Below, in pieces: positions 13,566 through 24,640 of a stretch of DNA of 64,000 nucleotides. The position numbers and the translations under genes are program-made. The stretch comes from Streptomyces sp. P3 (GTDB taxonomy: Bacteria; Actinomycetota; Actinomycetes; Streptomycetales; Streptomycetaceae). Under the pieces are notes generated by a model. It did no database searches and was not told the DNA's origin. It worked only from the letters and a program-made list of their open reading frames with translations. The stretch is from contig NZ_CP028369.1 of NCBI RefSeq assembly GCF_003032475.1, forward strand, positions 3,348,001 to 3,412,000, read 5' to 3'. The first letter of the stretch is position 1. Every line of letters starts with the position of its first letter.

Positions 13566-15173
13566 GTGGTGACCTTGGACGTAAGGCCTCAGCTACTCGA
13601 CGCACTCTCCGCCCTGCGCGACCGTGTCGCCGCCGCACGCTTCCCGCTGCCCCTGACAGGGGCCCCGCGCGCGCGTGCCAACCGCGACGAACTGCTAGCC
13701 CAGCTCGACGACTACCTGGTGCCGCGACTCCGGCAGCCCGACGCGCCCTTGCTGGCGGTGGTGGGCGGCTCCACCGGCGCCGGCAAGTCGACGCTCGTCA
13801 ACTCCCTCGTGGGGCGGCGCGTCAGCGAGGCGGGCGTGTTGCGGCCGACGACACGGACCCCGGTGCTCGTGTGCCATCCGGAGGACCATCACTGGTTCAG
13901 CGGCATGCGGGTGCTGCCCGGCCTCGCCCGCACGTGGGCCTCTCGTCGGGAGTCGGCGGACGATCTGCTGCTCACCGGCGAGGACGGCAGACCCGTGCTG
14001 CGGATCGAGACCGCCGACACCCTCCCGCCCGGTCTCGCCCTTCTCGACGCGCCCGACATCGACTCGCTCGTCGCCGACAACCGCGTGCTCGCCGCCGAAC
14101 TGATCTGCGCGGCCGACATCTGGGTGATGGTGACGACGGCCTCCCGCTACGCCGACGCCGTGCCCTGGCACCTGCTGCGCACCGCCAAGGAGTACGACGT
14201 CATGCTCGTGACCGTCCTCGACCGGGTGCCGCACCAGGTCGTCTCCGAGGTGTCCCGGCAGTACGGCGCTCTGCTCACCAAGGCCGGGCTGGGCGAGGTG
14301 CCGCGCTTCACGGTGCCCGAACTGCCCGAGTCGGCCTGGGGCGGCGGGCTTCTTCCGGCCACCGCCGTGGCGCAGCTGCGCGCCTGGCTCGTCCACCACG
14401 CCCAGGACCCGGCCGCCCGCAACCACGCCCTCGCCCGCACCGCCCACGGAGTCCTCGACTCCCTCAAGGCACGGATGCCCGAACTGGCCGGCGCCGCCGC
14501 CGCGCAGTACGCGGCGGCACTGCGGCTCACCTCGGCCGTCGAGGGGGCGTACGACAGCGAGCACACGCGCGTGCGGGGTCGTCTCCAGAGCGGCGCGGTC
14601 CTCGCCGGTGACGCGCTCAAGCGCTGGCGGGCCTTCCCGCTGGACTGCACCGCCGGTGAACTCCTCGACGCCCTGGTGGAGAGTTTCGCCGCGCTGCTGC
14701 TGTGCGCGGTCACCGCCGCCGACGAACGCGTCGACGAGGCCTGGCGCCGCGAACCGGCGTCACAGGCCGCGGCGCCAGCGGACCAAGACGCCTTCCCGGA
14801 GAGTGCCGAGCACCGCATCGGCCTCGCCGTCCGACGGTGGCGGCGCGAGCTGGAGGAGTACGCCGAGGACGAGGTACGCGGCCTGGAGCGGGGTGCCACG
14901 CCCGACCCGGAGTCGGTCGCCGCTCTCGTCGCCACGGCGCTGCTGGGCGGCCGCAGGGCGCGTTCCGCGGGCGAGGGGCTCGCCGAGCGGATCGGCGCGC
15001 ACGGGGCGCTGCGGTTGCGCGACCGGGGCGGGCGGCTGCTCGCCGACCATCTCGACCGGGTCATGCACGCCGAACGCGAACGCCGGCTCGCCCCCCTCGA
15101 CGGACTCGAAGTCCACCCCGAACCCCAGGCCGAACTCATTGCCGCGCTGTCCGTACTGCAGAAGGAGAGGTGA
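13566..15173 (+). CDS. dynA: DynA, bacterial dynamin-like GTPase
   Basis: 535 residues starting at GTG GTG. The GTPase domain has a P-loop [10 protein letters not shown] (67-76), the switch TTRTPV, the G3-like LLDAPDIDS and G4-like [10 protein letters not shown]. The rest is mostly helical, with charged segments and no obvious transmembrane helix. In Streptomyces DynA and DynB assemble at sporulation septa, stabilise FtsZ ladders and help septum closure. It is followed after three bases by the dynB start, so the two form an operon. Naming rests on the pair structure and on ssbB lying next door. Confidence 0.85.
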   Translation: MVTLDVRPQLLDALSALRDRVAAARFPLPLTGAPRARANRDELLAQLDDYLVPRLRQPDAPLLAVVGGSTGAGKSTLVNSLVGRRVSEAGVLRPTTRTPVLVCHPEDHHWFSGMRVLPGLARTWASRRESADDLLLTGEDGRPVLRIETADTLPPGLALLDAPDIDSLVADNRVLAAELICAADIWVMVTTASRYADAVPWHLLRTAKEYDVMLVTVLDRVPHQVVSEVSRQYGALLTKAGLGEVPRFTVPELPESAWGGGLLPATAVAQLRAWLVHHAQDPAARNHALARTAHGVLDSLKARMPELAGAAAAQYAAALRLTSAVEGAYDSEHTRVRGRLQSGAVLAGDALKRWRAFPLDCTAGELLDALVESFAALLLCAVTAADERVDEAWRREPASQAAAPADQDAFPESAEHRIGLAVRRWRRELEEYAEDEVRGLERGATPDPESVAALVATALLGGRRARSAGEGLAERIGAHGALRLRDRGGRLLADHLDRVMHAERERRLAPLDGLEVHPEPQAELIAALSVLQKER

Positions 15174-15176
15174 CCG

Positions 15177-17288
15177 GTGACCGCCGTCACTGACCAGGAC
15201 CACACGGACCACACGGACCGGACAGGCAACGCGGACCAGGAGGGGAAGGAGAATCCGGGGCACGAGAGCCACCAAACCCCCCAGAGCCACCGGGAGCACC
15301 AGGAGCACCAGGAGCGCGAGGACCGGCAGCGACACCAGGACGAGCGCGAAGTCCAGGAGTGCACCGAGAGCGCGGGGCCGGAGGGGAAGAGGCCGGAGGA
15401 CGAGGGCGGCCTGTCCGACGAGGCGGACGCCTCGCCGCAGGAGCCGACCGGCCACGCGCGCGCGGCCGACAGCACCAAGGACGCCCTGCCGCGCCCGGAC
15501 GCCGACCCGGCCCCGGATCCGTCCACCCGGGCTGCGTTCGCGCGGATGTCCCGTGCGGACGCCGAGGAGGGCTCGGCCGATGCCTGGGACGACGGTCTCA
15601 TCGCCCGCCGTGTCGACGAGGCCGCCGCCGAGCAGGCGGCGGCCGACAAGGCGGCCCGGACCGGCGGAGGCGGCAGCGCCCTGCCCTCGACCCCGCTCGT
15701 CTACGACGCGCCGCTGCGCTCACGGTTGGAGGCGCTGCGCGAACTCGTGGGACTCTCCCGCACGCGTCTCGACAGCAGGACACTCGCCCAGGCCGGCCGG
15801 GTCCTGGACGAGGCTGCCGCCCGGCGCCGGCACTCCGGGCAGCACACCGTGGTCGCCCTCGCGGGCGCCACCGGCAGCGGCAAGTCACAGCTGTTCAACG
15901 CCCTCGCCGGCGTCACGATCTCGGAGACGGGCGTTCGGCGGCCGACCACGTCGTCGCCCATCGTGTGCAGCTGGAGCGACGGCGCGTCGTCCCTCATCGA
16001 CCGGCTCGGCATCCCGGGCCGGCTGCGCAGACGGCCGGTGCAGAGCGCGGAGGCGGAGGCCCAGTTGCGCGGGCTCGTCCTGATCGACCTCCCCGACCAC
16101 GACTCGGCCGCCGTGCAGCACCGTGAGCAGGTCGACCGGGTGCTGGCGCTGGTGGACGCCGTCATCTGGGTCGTCGACCCGGAGAAGTACGCCGACGCCG
16201 TCCTGCACGAACGGTATCTGCGGCCCATGGCCGGACACGCGGAGGTCATGTTCGTCGTCCTCAACCAGGTCGACCGGCTGCCCGGCGAGGCCGCCGAGCT
16301 GGTCCTCGACGACCTGCGGCGGCTGCTCGACGAGGACGGTGTCGCCCTCGGCGAGTACGGCGAACCGGGCGCCACCGTGCTCGCGCTGTCCGCGCTGACC
16401 GGTGACGGCGTCGGTGAACTGCGCGAAGCACTGGGCCAGTTCGTCGCGGAGCGTGGTGCCGCCGCCCGGCGCATCGGGGCCGACGTGGACGCCGCGGCCC
16501 GACGGCTGCGGTCCGTCTACGCCACCGGACGACGCATCGGGCTCAGCGAGCAGGCGCGGGACGAGTTCGCCGACCGGCTGGCGGACGCGGTGGGCGCCAC
16601 AGCGGCGGGCGAGGCCGCCGAGCGCGCCTGGCTGCGCAACGCCAACCGCGCCTGCGGTACGCCCTGGCTGCGGTTGTGGCGGTGGCACCAGGACCGGCGC
16701 GAGCCTCCCACCGGGCGGTTGCCGGTCCGCGCCCAGGCCGACGAGGAGGCCACGGCACGGCAACGCGTCGAGCAGGCGGTGCGCACCGTGTCCGAACGGG
16801 CCTCGGCCGGGCTGCCGGTGCCCTGGGCGCAGGCCGTCCGGGAGGCGGCGGTACGCGGCGCGCAGGGACTGCCCGAGGCGCTGGACGACCTGGCGGCGCG
16901 GGCCGGGCTGCCGCCGGGACGACCGCCCCGGCCGGGCTGGTGGCCGGTCGCCGTCCTGGCGCAGGCGTCCATGACGCTCCTGCAGGTCGTCGGCGGACTG
17001 TGGCTGGTCGGGCAGATCGTCGGCGTGATGGCCCCCAACCTGGGGGTCCCGGTACTGCTGATGGTGTCCGGCATCATCGGCGGCCCGCTGGTCGAGTGGA
17101 GCTGCCGCATGGCGGCCCGGGGACCGGCCCGGCGGTACGGGCACGACGCGGAACGCCGACTGCGGGAGGCGGCGGCCGGCTGCGGACGGGCCCGGGTGCT
17201 GGATCCCGTGGCCGCGGAGCTGCTGCGCTACCGGGAGGTGCGGGAGCAGTACGCCAGGGTCACGGGGGCGGCGGCCGGCGCGGGGTGA
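15177..17288 (+). CDS. dynB: DynB, membrane-anchored dynamin-like GTPase
   Basis: 703 residues. The first 180 or so are low-complexity and highly polar, with His/Asp/Glu/Gln runs (HTDHTDRTGN, REHQEHQERED). The GTPase domain has P-loop AGATGSGKSQLFNAL (about 226-240), TTSSP, G3 LIDLPDHDS and G4 LNQVD. Near the C-terminus a hydrophobic hairpin (VAVLAQASMTLLQVVGGLWL, then GVPVLLMVSGIIGGPLVEW) gives two transmembrane helices, as expected for DynB, which recruits DynA to the septal membrane. GTG start three bases after dynA. The stop codon lies inside a 29-bp tandem duplication. Confidence 0.85.
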   Translation: MTAVTDQDHTDHTDRTGNADQEGKENPGHESHQTPQSHREHQEHQEREDRQRHQDEREVQECTESAGPEGKRPEDEGGLSDEADASPQEPTGHARAADSTKDALPRPDADPAPDPSTRAAFARMSRADAEEGSADAWDDGLIARRVDEAAAEQAAADKAARTGGGGSALPSTPLVYDAPLRSRLEALRELVGLSRTRLDSRTLAQAGRVLDEAAARRRHSGQHTVVALAGATGSGKSQLFNALAGVTISETGVRRPTTSSPIVCSWSDGASSLIDRLGIPGRLRRRPVQSAEAEAQLRGLVLIDLPDHDSAAVQHREQVDRVLALVDAVIWVVDPEKYADAVLHERYLRPMAGHAEVMFVVLNQVDRLPGEAAELVLDDLRRLLDEDGVALGEYGEPGATVLALSALTGDGVGELREALGQFVAERGAAARRIGADVDAAARRLRSVYATGRRIGLSEQARDEFADRLADAVGATAAGEAAERAWLRNANRACGTPWLRLWRWHQDRREPPTGRLPVRAQADEEATARQRVEQAVRTVSERASAGLPVPWAQAVREAAVRGAQGLPEALDDLAARAGLPPGRPPRPGWWPVAVLAQASMTLLQVVGGLWLVGQIVGVMAPNLGVPVLLMVSGIIGGPLVEWSCRMAARGPARRYGHDAERRLREAAAGCGRARVLDPVAAELLRYREVREQYARVTGAAAGAG

Positions 17289-17330
17289 AGAGGTGGGCGG
17301 TGGCCGGCGCGAGGTGAAGAGGCGCGCGGC
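17273..17330. repeat. 29-bp tandem duplication over the dynB stop codon
   Basis: Two diverged copies, 17273-17301 and 17302-17330, both beginning GGCCGGCGCG and containing GGTGAAGAGG. The dynB TGA lies in the first copy, and the second repeats it outside the gene. Confidence 0.75.
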
Positions 17331-17700
17331 GAGCGGGCTGTCGGCGAACGGGCCCGCGGTGGAGCGGTGGTGATGAACAGGGGGCGACAGGAGGTCGGGG
17401 GCCCTGATGCCCGCGCGACGGAGCGCATCCGCTGGGGGATCACGGGGCGCGCGCGGGTGCTGATCGCTCGTCCGGGCGGTGGAGTTTTCCACTGGCGGGC
17501 GGTCGTCCACAGTGCCCGGCGGGCCCGGCCCGACGGAGGCAGTCTGGCTTCGCGGCGGCCGCGACGGACGCGGTCGCCGCGAACGGCGCTGACGGCACAC
17601 GGTGAAGACCACCGCGGCCGTCGCGGCGGACGCAGCCGTACGGGAGGGGCTCGTACGCGTGACCGGGCGGCGGGACCGTCCGGGCGAGGGAGGGGTTCGC
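17289..17700. other. Intergenic region between dynB and ssbB
   Basis: 412 bases. It begins with the second copy of the 29-bp duplication and ends with GGGAGGGG near 17687 as the ssbB ribosome site. I see no gene and no convincing promoter boxes in between. Confidence 0.5.
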
Positions 17701-18183
17701 ATGAACGAGACGATGGTCTGCGCAGTGGGCAACGTGGCGACGCAGCCGGTCTACCGGGACCTGGCGGCGGGCGCGTCGGTGAGGTTCCGGCTGGCGGTGA
17801 CCTCGCGCTACTGGGACCGGGAGAAGAGTGCCTGGACCGACGGCCACACCAACTTCTTCACCGTCTGGGCCAACCGGCAGCTGGCCCAGAACGCGATGGC
17901 CTCGCTGAACGTCGGGGACCCGGTGATCGTCCAGGGCAGGCTCAAGGTGCGCGCGGAGTCGTGCGAGGGGCAGCAGGGCCGGACCTCGGCGGACATCGAC
18001 GCCGTGGCGATCGGCCACGACCTCGCACGGGGCACGTCGGCCTTCCGGCGGCAGGGCCGTGCCGAGCCCGCGACGGCGGGCCAGTCGTCACAGCCCGAGC
18101 CCGACTGGGAGACCCCGGTCGCCGGTGCGGCGGACGCGAAGTCGGACGGCGCCCGGCGTCGCGAGCCGGCGGCGGTGACCTGA
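17701..18183 (+). CDS. ssbB: SsbB, second single-stranded DNA-binding protein
   Basis: 160 residues. The OB-fold spans roughly 1-115: MNETMVCAVGNVATQPVYRD, VRFRLAVTSRYWDREKSAWT, TNFFTVWANRQLAQNAMASL and GDPVIVQGRLKVR. The tail is short and Glu/Ala/Ser-rich, and it ends EPAAVT rather than the acidic DDDIPF tip of the main SSB. SsbB paralogues in Streptomyces bind single-stranded DNA and act in chromosome segregation during sporulation, which fits the neighbouring dynAB. A strong GGGAGGGG precedes the ATG; an upstream in-frame extension to 17602 has no family similarity. Confidence 0.88.
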   Translation: MNETMVCAVGNVATQPVYRDLAAGASVRFRLAVTSRYWDREKSAWTDGHTNFFTVWANRQLAQNAMASLNVGDPVIVQGRLKVRAESCEGQQGRTSADIDAVAIGHDLARGTSAFRRQGRAEPATAGQSSQPEPDWETPVAGAADAKSDGARRREPAAVT

Positions 18184-18468
18184 GCGGGCCCCACGATCCG
18201 CAGTGCGGTGCGACGGTGACGGTCGGTCAACGGTGAGCTGTGGCATATCGACGCATCCGCACGGCGTAGCGAAGTGGACAGGTCGACATGGCGCGCTCGT
18301 GGTCGATCTTGGGGATAACGATTCCGAGTCGGATCGGTGATCCGACGAGATGACCGGTAAGCGCGGTGCGCGGCGTCTCTAGGATGCCGGACGTAGCTCA
18401 CTGGGGCTTCTGATTCTGCTGGTGGGACCTGCCCCCACATCAACGGGTCCCGCTCGAAGGGGAATTGT

Positions 18469-19890
18469 GTGATTTCTTCGATCTCCGCGTTGTTCGCGCG
18501 CGGGCGGGGCCCGGTCCGTCTCGCGGCGGCGGCCATGGCGTCCGGCCTCGTCGCCGTCGGCCTGCTCGCCACTGCGGGCACTGCCGCCGCGGCAGAGGTG
18601 ACGCAGAGTCAGGGCGGGGCCACTGCGACGATCGGCGGTCTCAAGACCTACGGCGCTGCCCTGGTCCACGCCAAGGGCGGGGACCAGGAGGTGTCGGCCG
18701 GCCTGTTCGAGATGTCCGTCGAAGGCGGCGGCACCCTGCAGACGTACTGCGTCGACCTCTACAACCCCACGCAGAGGGACGCCAAGTACCACGAGACGCC
18801 CTGGAGCGGCACGCTGTTGGCCGCCAACCCGAACGCGGGCCGCATCCGTTGGATCCTGCAGAACTCCTACCCCCAGGTGAACGATCTCGCCTCGCTCGCC
18901 GAGAAGGCCGGCATCGGCGGGGGCGGCCTCACCGAGCAGGACGCGGCCGCCGGCACCCAGGTGGCCATCTGGCGCTACTCGGACGGCGCGGCTGTCGACG
19001 CCGTCGACCCCCAGGCCGAGCGGCTCGCGGACTACCTGCAGAAGGCCGCACGGGTCGTCGCGGAGCCCACGGCGTCCCTCACCCTCGACGCGCCCGCCAT
19101 TTCCGGCCGCCCGGGCGAGCTGCTCGGCCCGGTGACGGTCCACACCAACGCAACGAGCGCGACGGTGACGCCGCCGGTGGACGCCGCGACCAGCGGGGTG
19201 CGCGTCGTCGGCAAGGACGGCAGGCCGCTCACGGCCGTGTCGGACGGCAGCCAGTTGTTCTTCGACGTGCCCGCCGACACGGCCGCGGGCTCGGCAGAGT
19301 TGACCGTGCAGGCCTCCACCACCGTCCCGGTCGGCCGTGCCTTCACCTCCGACAGCCGCAGCCAGACCCAGATCCTGGCCGGCTCCAGTGAGTCCACGGT
19401 GTCGGCGACGGCGAGTGCCACCTGGGCCCGGAAGGGCGCCGTACCGGCACTGTCCGCGGCGAAGAACTGCGCGAAGGCCGGCGTGGACATCGCCGCCGCC
19501 AACCGGGGCGACGAGGCCTTCACCTTCGCGTTGATGGGTTTGCAGCACACCATCCCCGCCGGCGGGTCCCGAACGGTGACCATCCCGCTGCAGGAGGACC
19601 AGGCCTACGACTTCTCGATCGTCGGCCCCCGGGGCGACCAGAACAGATTCACCGGCGTTCTGGACTGCCGGACCCAGGCCGACGAGATCGCCGGCCTGAC
19701 CACCCAGACCCTGAGCGAACCGAGCCCGGCCACGGTGGGCGGTGTCTCCGCCGCGAGCGACACCGACCTCGCCGCCACCGGTGGCAGCAGTGCCACCCCG
19801 CTCATCGCGGGTACGGCCATCGGCCTGGTGGTCATCGGCGGAGCGGCGCTCGTGTTCGTGGGGAGGAAGGAGAACGGCGCGCAGCGCTGA
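18469..19890 (+). CDS. Sortase-anchored thioester-domain surface protein
   Basis: 473 residues. A signal peptide (about 1-41, ending TAAAA) is followed by a thioester domain with LQTYCVDLYNP (Cys94) and AAGTQVAIWRYSDG (Gln164), the pair that forms an internal Cys-Gln thioester able to bond covalently to a target. A beta-sandwich stalk follows, then a sorting signal LAATGGSS, a hydrophobic helix and a positively charged end (GRKENGAQR). The LAxTG form is the usual substrate of class E sortases. Thioester domains in Gram-positives attach cells to surfaces or hosts. GTG start with AAGGGG upstream. No sortase lies in the window. Confidence 0.88.
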   Translation: MISSISALFARGRGPVRLAAAAMASGLVAVGLLATAGTAAAAEVTQSQGGATATIGGLKTYGAALVHAKGGDQEVSAGLFEMSVEGGGTLQTYCVDLYNPTQRDAKYHETPWSGTLLAANPNAGRIRWILQNSYPQVNDLASLAEKAGIGGGGLTEQDAAAGTQVAIWRYSDGAAVDAVDPQAERLADYLQKAARVVAEPTASLTLDAPAISGRPGELLGPVTVHTNATSATVTPPVDAATSGVRVVGKDGRPLTAVSDGSQLFFDVPADTAAGSAELTVQASTTVPVGRAFTSDSRSQTQILAGSSESTVSATASATWARKGAVPALSAAKNCAKAGVDIAAANRGDEAFTFALMGLQHTIPAGGSRTVTIPLQEDQAYDFSIVGPRGDQNRFTGVLDCRTQADEIAGLTTQTLSEPSPATVGGVSAASDTDLAATGGSSATPLIAGTAIGLVVIGGAALVFVGRKENGAQR

Positions 19891-19931
19891 CAGGACCGCC
19901 AGTACTGACGGAGCTGACGCCGGGCCTCATC

Positions 19932-19985
19932 GACTCGACCCACTCGACGGACTCGACAGAGCCGACGGACCCGACAGGGCCGGCC
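19932..19985. repeat. Degenerate 9-bp tandem repeat
   Basis: Six units of nine bases: GACTCGACC, CACTCGACG, GACTCGACA, GAGCCGACG, GACCCGACA, GGGCCGGCC. They begin 41 bases after the surface-protein stop and end just before the broken methyltransferase gene. Confidence 0.7.
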
Positions 19986-20003
19986 GGGTCGGCGGCCCCG
20001 GCA

Positions 20004-20659
20004 TCAGGTCGGCGGGCGCAGCCTGTCGTACCCGAGGAAGGTGAGGACGCGTTCGCCCGGCCGCAACGGCCGGGACCGCCCGCGGAAGCGGTGCACGCCC
20101 ACGGACCGGAACAGCTCCTCCTCGGTGATCCACTCGCCCTCGAAGCCCCGTTCCCCGAACCACCCGCGGATCAGCGGCACCCGGCCCGGGGCCTTGCGAC
20201 TCCTGGTCCGGATCACCCGGCCTGCGGTCGCGCACAGCCGTGTGCACGCGTCGACGGTCCGTTCGATGTCCGGATCCGTGATGTTTCCGAATACCGCGCA
20301 GGGCAGCACGATGTCGGCGGGGGCCATCCCGGCGTAGTGATCGAGGAGCGAGGCGTCGGCGGGCGAGACCTGGACCTGTGCGAGACCGGCCGACCGGCCG
20401 AACGGACGGCCTCGCGGGCCGCGTCGACGTTGTTCCGATCAAGCTCCACCAGCCGCGTCCGCGCGGCTGCACGGCGCGGATGACCAGGCAGAACGTCCAG
20501 CGGATCGCGTCCCTGTCCCGCGCGGGCGCTCACCACCCGGGGCGGGCCGGGGGGAGAGCCGTCCAGCGCCGGCCGCACCCGTTCCCGCACCGTCCACAGC
20601 CGCCGGGCAGGCGGCGAATCCGGGGCGTCGTACCGGTCGTGCCACCTGTTCCGGTCCAT
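20004..20659 (-). pseudogene. Class I SAM-dependent methyltransferase, frameshifted by an 8-bp duplication
   Basis: From ATG at 20657-20659 the frame reads MDRNRWHDRYDAPDSPPARR, a motif I region RVVSARAGQGRDPLDVLPGH and VELDRNNVDAAREAVRSAG, then shifts. Removing one copy of the 8-bp repeat at 20385-20400 restores a single frame that continues LAQVQVSPADASLLDHYAG, MAPADIVLPCAVFGNITDPD and ends at 20004. The repaired length is exactly 216 codons including stop. The family is a Streptomyces methyltransferase of unknown substrate. Either the gene is dead or the repeat makes it switchable by slippage. The downstream ATG at 20327 could express only the C-terminal 107 residues, which lack the SAM-binding motif. 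Confidence 0.8.
20385..20400. repeat. 8-bp tandem duplication in the methyltransferase gene
   Basis: ACCGGCCG occurs twice in direct succession (20385-20392, 20393-20400). The extra 8 bases cause the frameshift in the gene at 20004-20659. Confidence 0.9.
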
Positions 20660-20734
20660 CCGCGAGACCCTGGAAGACCCCCGACCGAGGACTCCAGCCG
20701 ATTTCCACCCCGATCCAGGCGCATACTGAAGGCA

Positions 20735-20956
20735 ATGACAAAACCTTCTGCACCGAAGCGTCACTTGCCCACCAGCCCCTTCAAGGCGCCGGCCACCCTC
20801 GTGCCCAAGCACTTTGCCGTGGGTGACCAGGTGACACACGACATGTACGGCCTCGGCCGAGTGATCGGCATCGAGGACGGGATCGCCGCGCTCGTGGATT
20901 TCGGCTCGGCACAAGAGCGGATCCTGAGCCCCTACGCCAAGATGACCAAGCTCTGA
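20735..20956 (+). CDS. Small CarD-like protein
   Basis: 73 residues. A basic N-terminus (MTKPSAPKRHLPTSPFKAPA) precedes FAVGDQVTHDMYGLGRVIGI and ALVDFGSAQERILSPYAKMT, resembling the Tudor-like RNA-polymerase-interacting domain of CarD/CdnL/TRCF proteins. It lacks the C-terminal DNA-binding helices of true CarD. GAAGG lies a few bases before the ATG. Conserved and probably real, but whether it binds RNA polymerase is untested; it could be a stand-alone SH3-like fold. Confidence 0.75.
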   Translation: MTKPSAPKRHLPTSPFKAPATLVPKHFAVGDQVTHDMYGLGRVIGIEDGIAALVDFGSAQERILSPYAKMTKL

Positions 20957-21211
20957 CACCACACAAAACCGCACAGCACCACACGGCACCACGGGCGGCG
21001 TGCCGCGACAGAGCACTGCCGCGGCCGCCCGCCGACCACTGGCACCCGCTTGCCGATCAACGGCACCGCCGGCGCCCCGCTCCCGGGACCTCCCGGCGAA
21101 AACCCCAGATCAAAGCCCCCTGCCCGGACGGGTTTCCCCCGAGGGGTAGCCGTCCGGCAAGATGGGGTGTATCTGCCCACTGCCAGATTTCAAGCTGCCG
21201 GACGGTTTCTC

Positions 21212-22876
<1,665 letters not shown>

Positions 22877-22882
22877 TCGATC

Positions 22883-23296
22883 TTGCGGCACATCTACCGC
22901 TGCCCGCTGCGCTGGGCGGACATGGACGCGTACGGCCACGTCAACAACGTGGTCTTCCTCCGCTACCTGGAGGAAGCCCGTATCGACTTCCTGTTCCGCC
23001 CGGACAAGGACTTCCAGCAGGGGTCCGTGGTGGCGCGCCACGAGATCGACTACAAGCGGCAGCTCGTCCACCGGCACATGCCCGTGGACATCGAGCTGTG
23101 GGTCACGGCCATCAGGGCGGCGTCCTTCACCATCTCCTACGAGGTGAAGGACGACGACGTGGTCTACGTGAGGGCCTCCACCGTCATCGTGCCGTTCGAC
23201 TTCTCGACGCAACGGCCGCGCCGGATCACCGCCGAGGAGCGCCTCTTCCTCGAGGAGTACCAGGACGACGACGCCGATAAGGCCGTCGCCGCATGA
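22883..23296 (+). CDS. Hotdog-fold acyl-CoA thioesterase (4HBT family)
   Basis: 137 residues from a TTG at 22883, six bases after ettA. The hotdog signature is RWADMDAYGHVNNVVFLRYL, with Asp and the HVNN segment of 4-hydroxybenzoyl-CoA-type thioesterases, followed by DYKRQLVHRHMPVDIELWV. The enzyme should hydrolyse an acyl-CoA or acyl-ACP thioester in the cytoplasm; substrate unknown. The stop overlaps the next gene (ATGA), so it is the middle member of an ettA operon. Confidence 0.88.
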   Translation: MRHIYRCPLRWADMDAYGHVNNVVFLRYLEEARIDFLFRPDKDFQQGSVVARHEIDYKRQLVHRHMPVDIELWVTAIRAASFTISYEVKDDDVVYVRASTVIVPFDFSTQRPRRITAEERLFLEEYQDDDADKAVAA

Positions 23297-23973
23297 CGGT
23301 GCTCCACCTCGCCGACGAGGGGGAGGCCGCGGATCTCGCGGCCTTCCTCTCCCGCCTGCTCCACTACGACCGCGGAGCCGCGGTGCGGCTGCAGGCGGCC
23401 GGCACCGCGCTCGCCGTCTTCGGACGGCCGCCGTCCTTCGAGGTGCTCGCGATCCGTGCGGTCCGGCTCGCCAAGCCGTACGAGGACGGCCTCGACGTCA
23501 CCCTGGACGTGACGGTGTCGGCGGGCGAACTGCTGGAGTCCGTGGCCGAGAGCGCCGCCACGGCCGGTGTCCCCGCCGCGGTCACCGGGCCGCCGTGGGC
23601 CGGCGTGCTGCCGCCGCGCGGCGGGTGGCGGCCGGAGGCGGGCCTGCCCGCGCCGGACGCGCTGCGGGCGGCGGTCGGTTCGGCCGTCGCCGAATTCCGG
23701 TCCCGCACCGAGGAGCTGGCGGCCGAACTGCGGACCCGGGCCGAACTCGACCGGATCGGACGGGAGATCTGGTCCCGGACGATCGGGGACACCGGGCTTC
23801 CCGTGCGAGCCGTACACGCGGCCCAGTCGCTCGGTTTCCTCCGGCCCGCGGCCGGACCGGAGGACCTGGCGCTGCTCTCGCTCGGCGCGTGGCTGCGGCT
23901 GCGCACCCCGTACGGGTCCGTCGCGGTACGGCGCGCGGGACGGCTGGGAACGCTCGACGTCAGCGTGCGCTGA
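23293..23973 (+). CDS. Conserved actinobacterial protein of unknown function
   Basis: 226 residues, overlapping the thioesterase by four bases. It begins MTVLHLADEGEAADLAAFLS and is acidic and helical. It contains FEVLAIRAVRLAKPYEDGLD and a later EFRSRTEELAAELRTRAELD coiled stretch, then SLGAWLRLRTPYGSVAVRRA. No signal peptide or membrane segment. I do not recognise a family. Its conserved-looking place behind ettA and the thioesterase suggests a housekeeping role. A 16-bp tandem repeat begins at its stop codon. Confidence 0.75.
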   Translation: MTVLHLADEGEAADLAAFLSRLLHYDRGAAVRLQAAGTALAVFGRPPSFEVLAIRAVRLAKPYEDGLDVTLDVTVSAGELLESVAESAATAGVPAAVTGPPWAGVLPPRGGWRPEAGLPAPDALRAAVGSAVAEFRSRTEELAAELRTRAELDRIGREIWSRTIGDTGLPVRAVHAAQSLGFLRPAAGPEDLALLSLGAWLRLRTPYGSVAVRRAGRLGTLDVSVR

Positions 23974-24069
23974 CGCCGTCGCGTTCCGACGCCGTCGTGT
24001 TCCGGCGTCGGCGTGTTCTCGTGTCGTCGTTCTCCGACGCCGTCGTGCGCTGATGTCGGCGTGTGCGCT
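23972..24069. repeat. Degenerate 16-bp tandem repeat, six units
   Basis: Units start at 23972, 23988, 24004, 24020, 24036 and 24052. The best match is GACGCCGTCGCGTTCC followed by GACGCCGTCGTGTTCC; later units diverge. It begins inside the stop codon of the upstream gene and fills most of the gap to glbO. Confidence 0.75.
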
Positions 24070-24141
24070 GAGGCCTTCGCGTCCTTCGCGCTGGTGGCCT
24101 CGTGTGCTGTGCCGCAGTCGTGCCGTGCGACGCGTCGGCGT

Positions 24142-24555
24142 CTACTCCGGGGTGTTCACCATCGACGCCGCCGCGTACGTCAGGTACTTCCACAGTGTGT
24201 GCTCGTGCTCCTCCGACAGGCCGAGTTCGTCCACCGCGTCCCGCATGTGCTTCAGCCACGCGTCGTGCGCCGCCCGGTCCACGGCGAAGGGGGCGTGCCG
24301 CATGCGCAGCCGCGGGTGACCGCGCTGCTCGCTGTACGTCGTCGGGCCGCCCCAGTACTGCATGAGGAACAGCGCGAAGCGCTCCTCGGCCGGACCCAGG
24401 TCCTCCTCCGGATACATGGGCCGCAGCAGTGGGTCCTCGGCGACCCCCTGGTAGAAACGGTGGACCAGCCGGCGGAAGGTCTCCTCCCCGCCGACCTGCT
24501 CGTAGAAGGTCTGCTCCTGAAGCGTGCCGCGCCGAATCTCTGTCACGCCTCCCAT
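24142..24555 (-). CDS. glbO: Group II truncated haemoglobin
   Basis: 137 residues. The 2-on-2 globin landmarks are FYEQVGGEETFRRLVHRFYQ, the heme-pocket region RFALFLMQYWGGPTTYSEQR, the proximal His in RLRMRHAPFAVDRAAHDAWL and a Trp near the end (HTLWKYLTYAAASM). Group II proteins bind oxygen or NO and are linked to oxidative or nitrosative stress. I chose ATG at 24553-24555. A GTG nine bases inside has GGGAGG but only one base of spacing. Divergent from the methyltransferase at 24641. Confidence 0.92.
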   Translation of the reverse strand: MGGVTEIRRGTLQEQTFYEQVGGEETFRRLVHRFYQGVAEDPLLRPMYPEEDLGPAEERFALFLMQYWGGPTTYSEQRGHPRLRMRHAPFAVDRAAHDAWLKHMRDAVDELGLSEEHEHTLWKYLTYAAASMVNTPE

Positions 24556-24640
24556 GGTCTCAGACGGCGCGACGGAGGACTCGAGGCGTAGGACCACCCC
24601 GATGCTCGCTTCCGGGGGCCGCGCACCGCACAGTGGAGTC

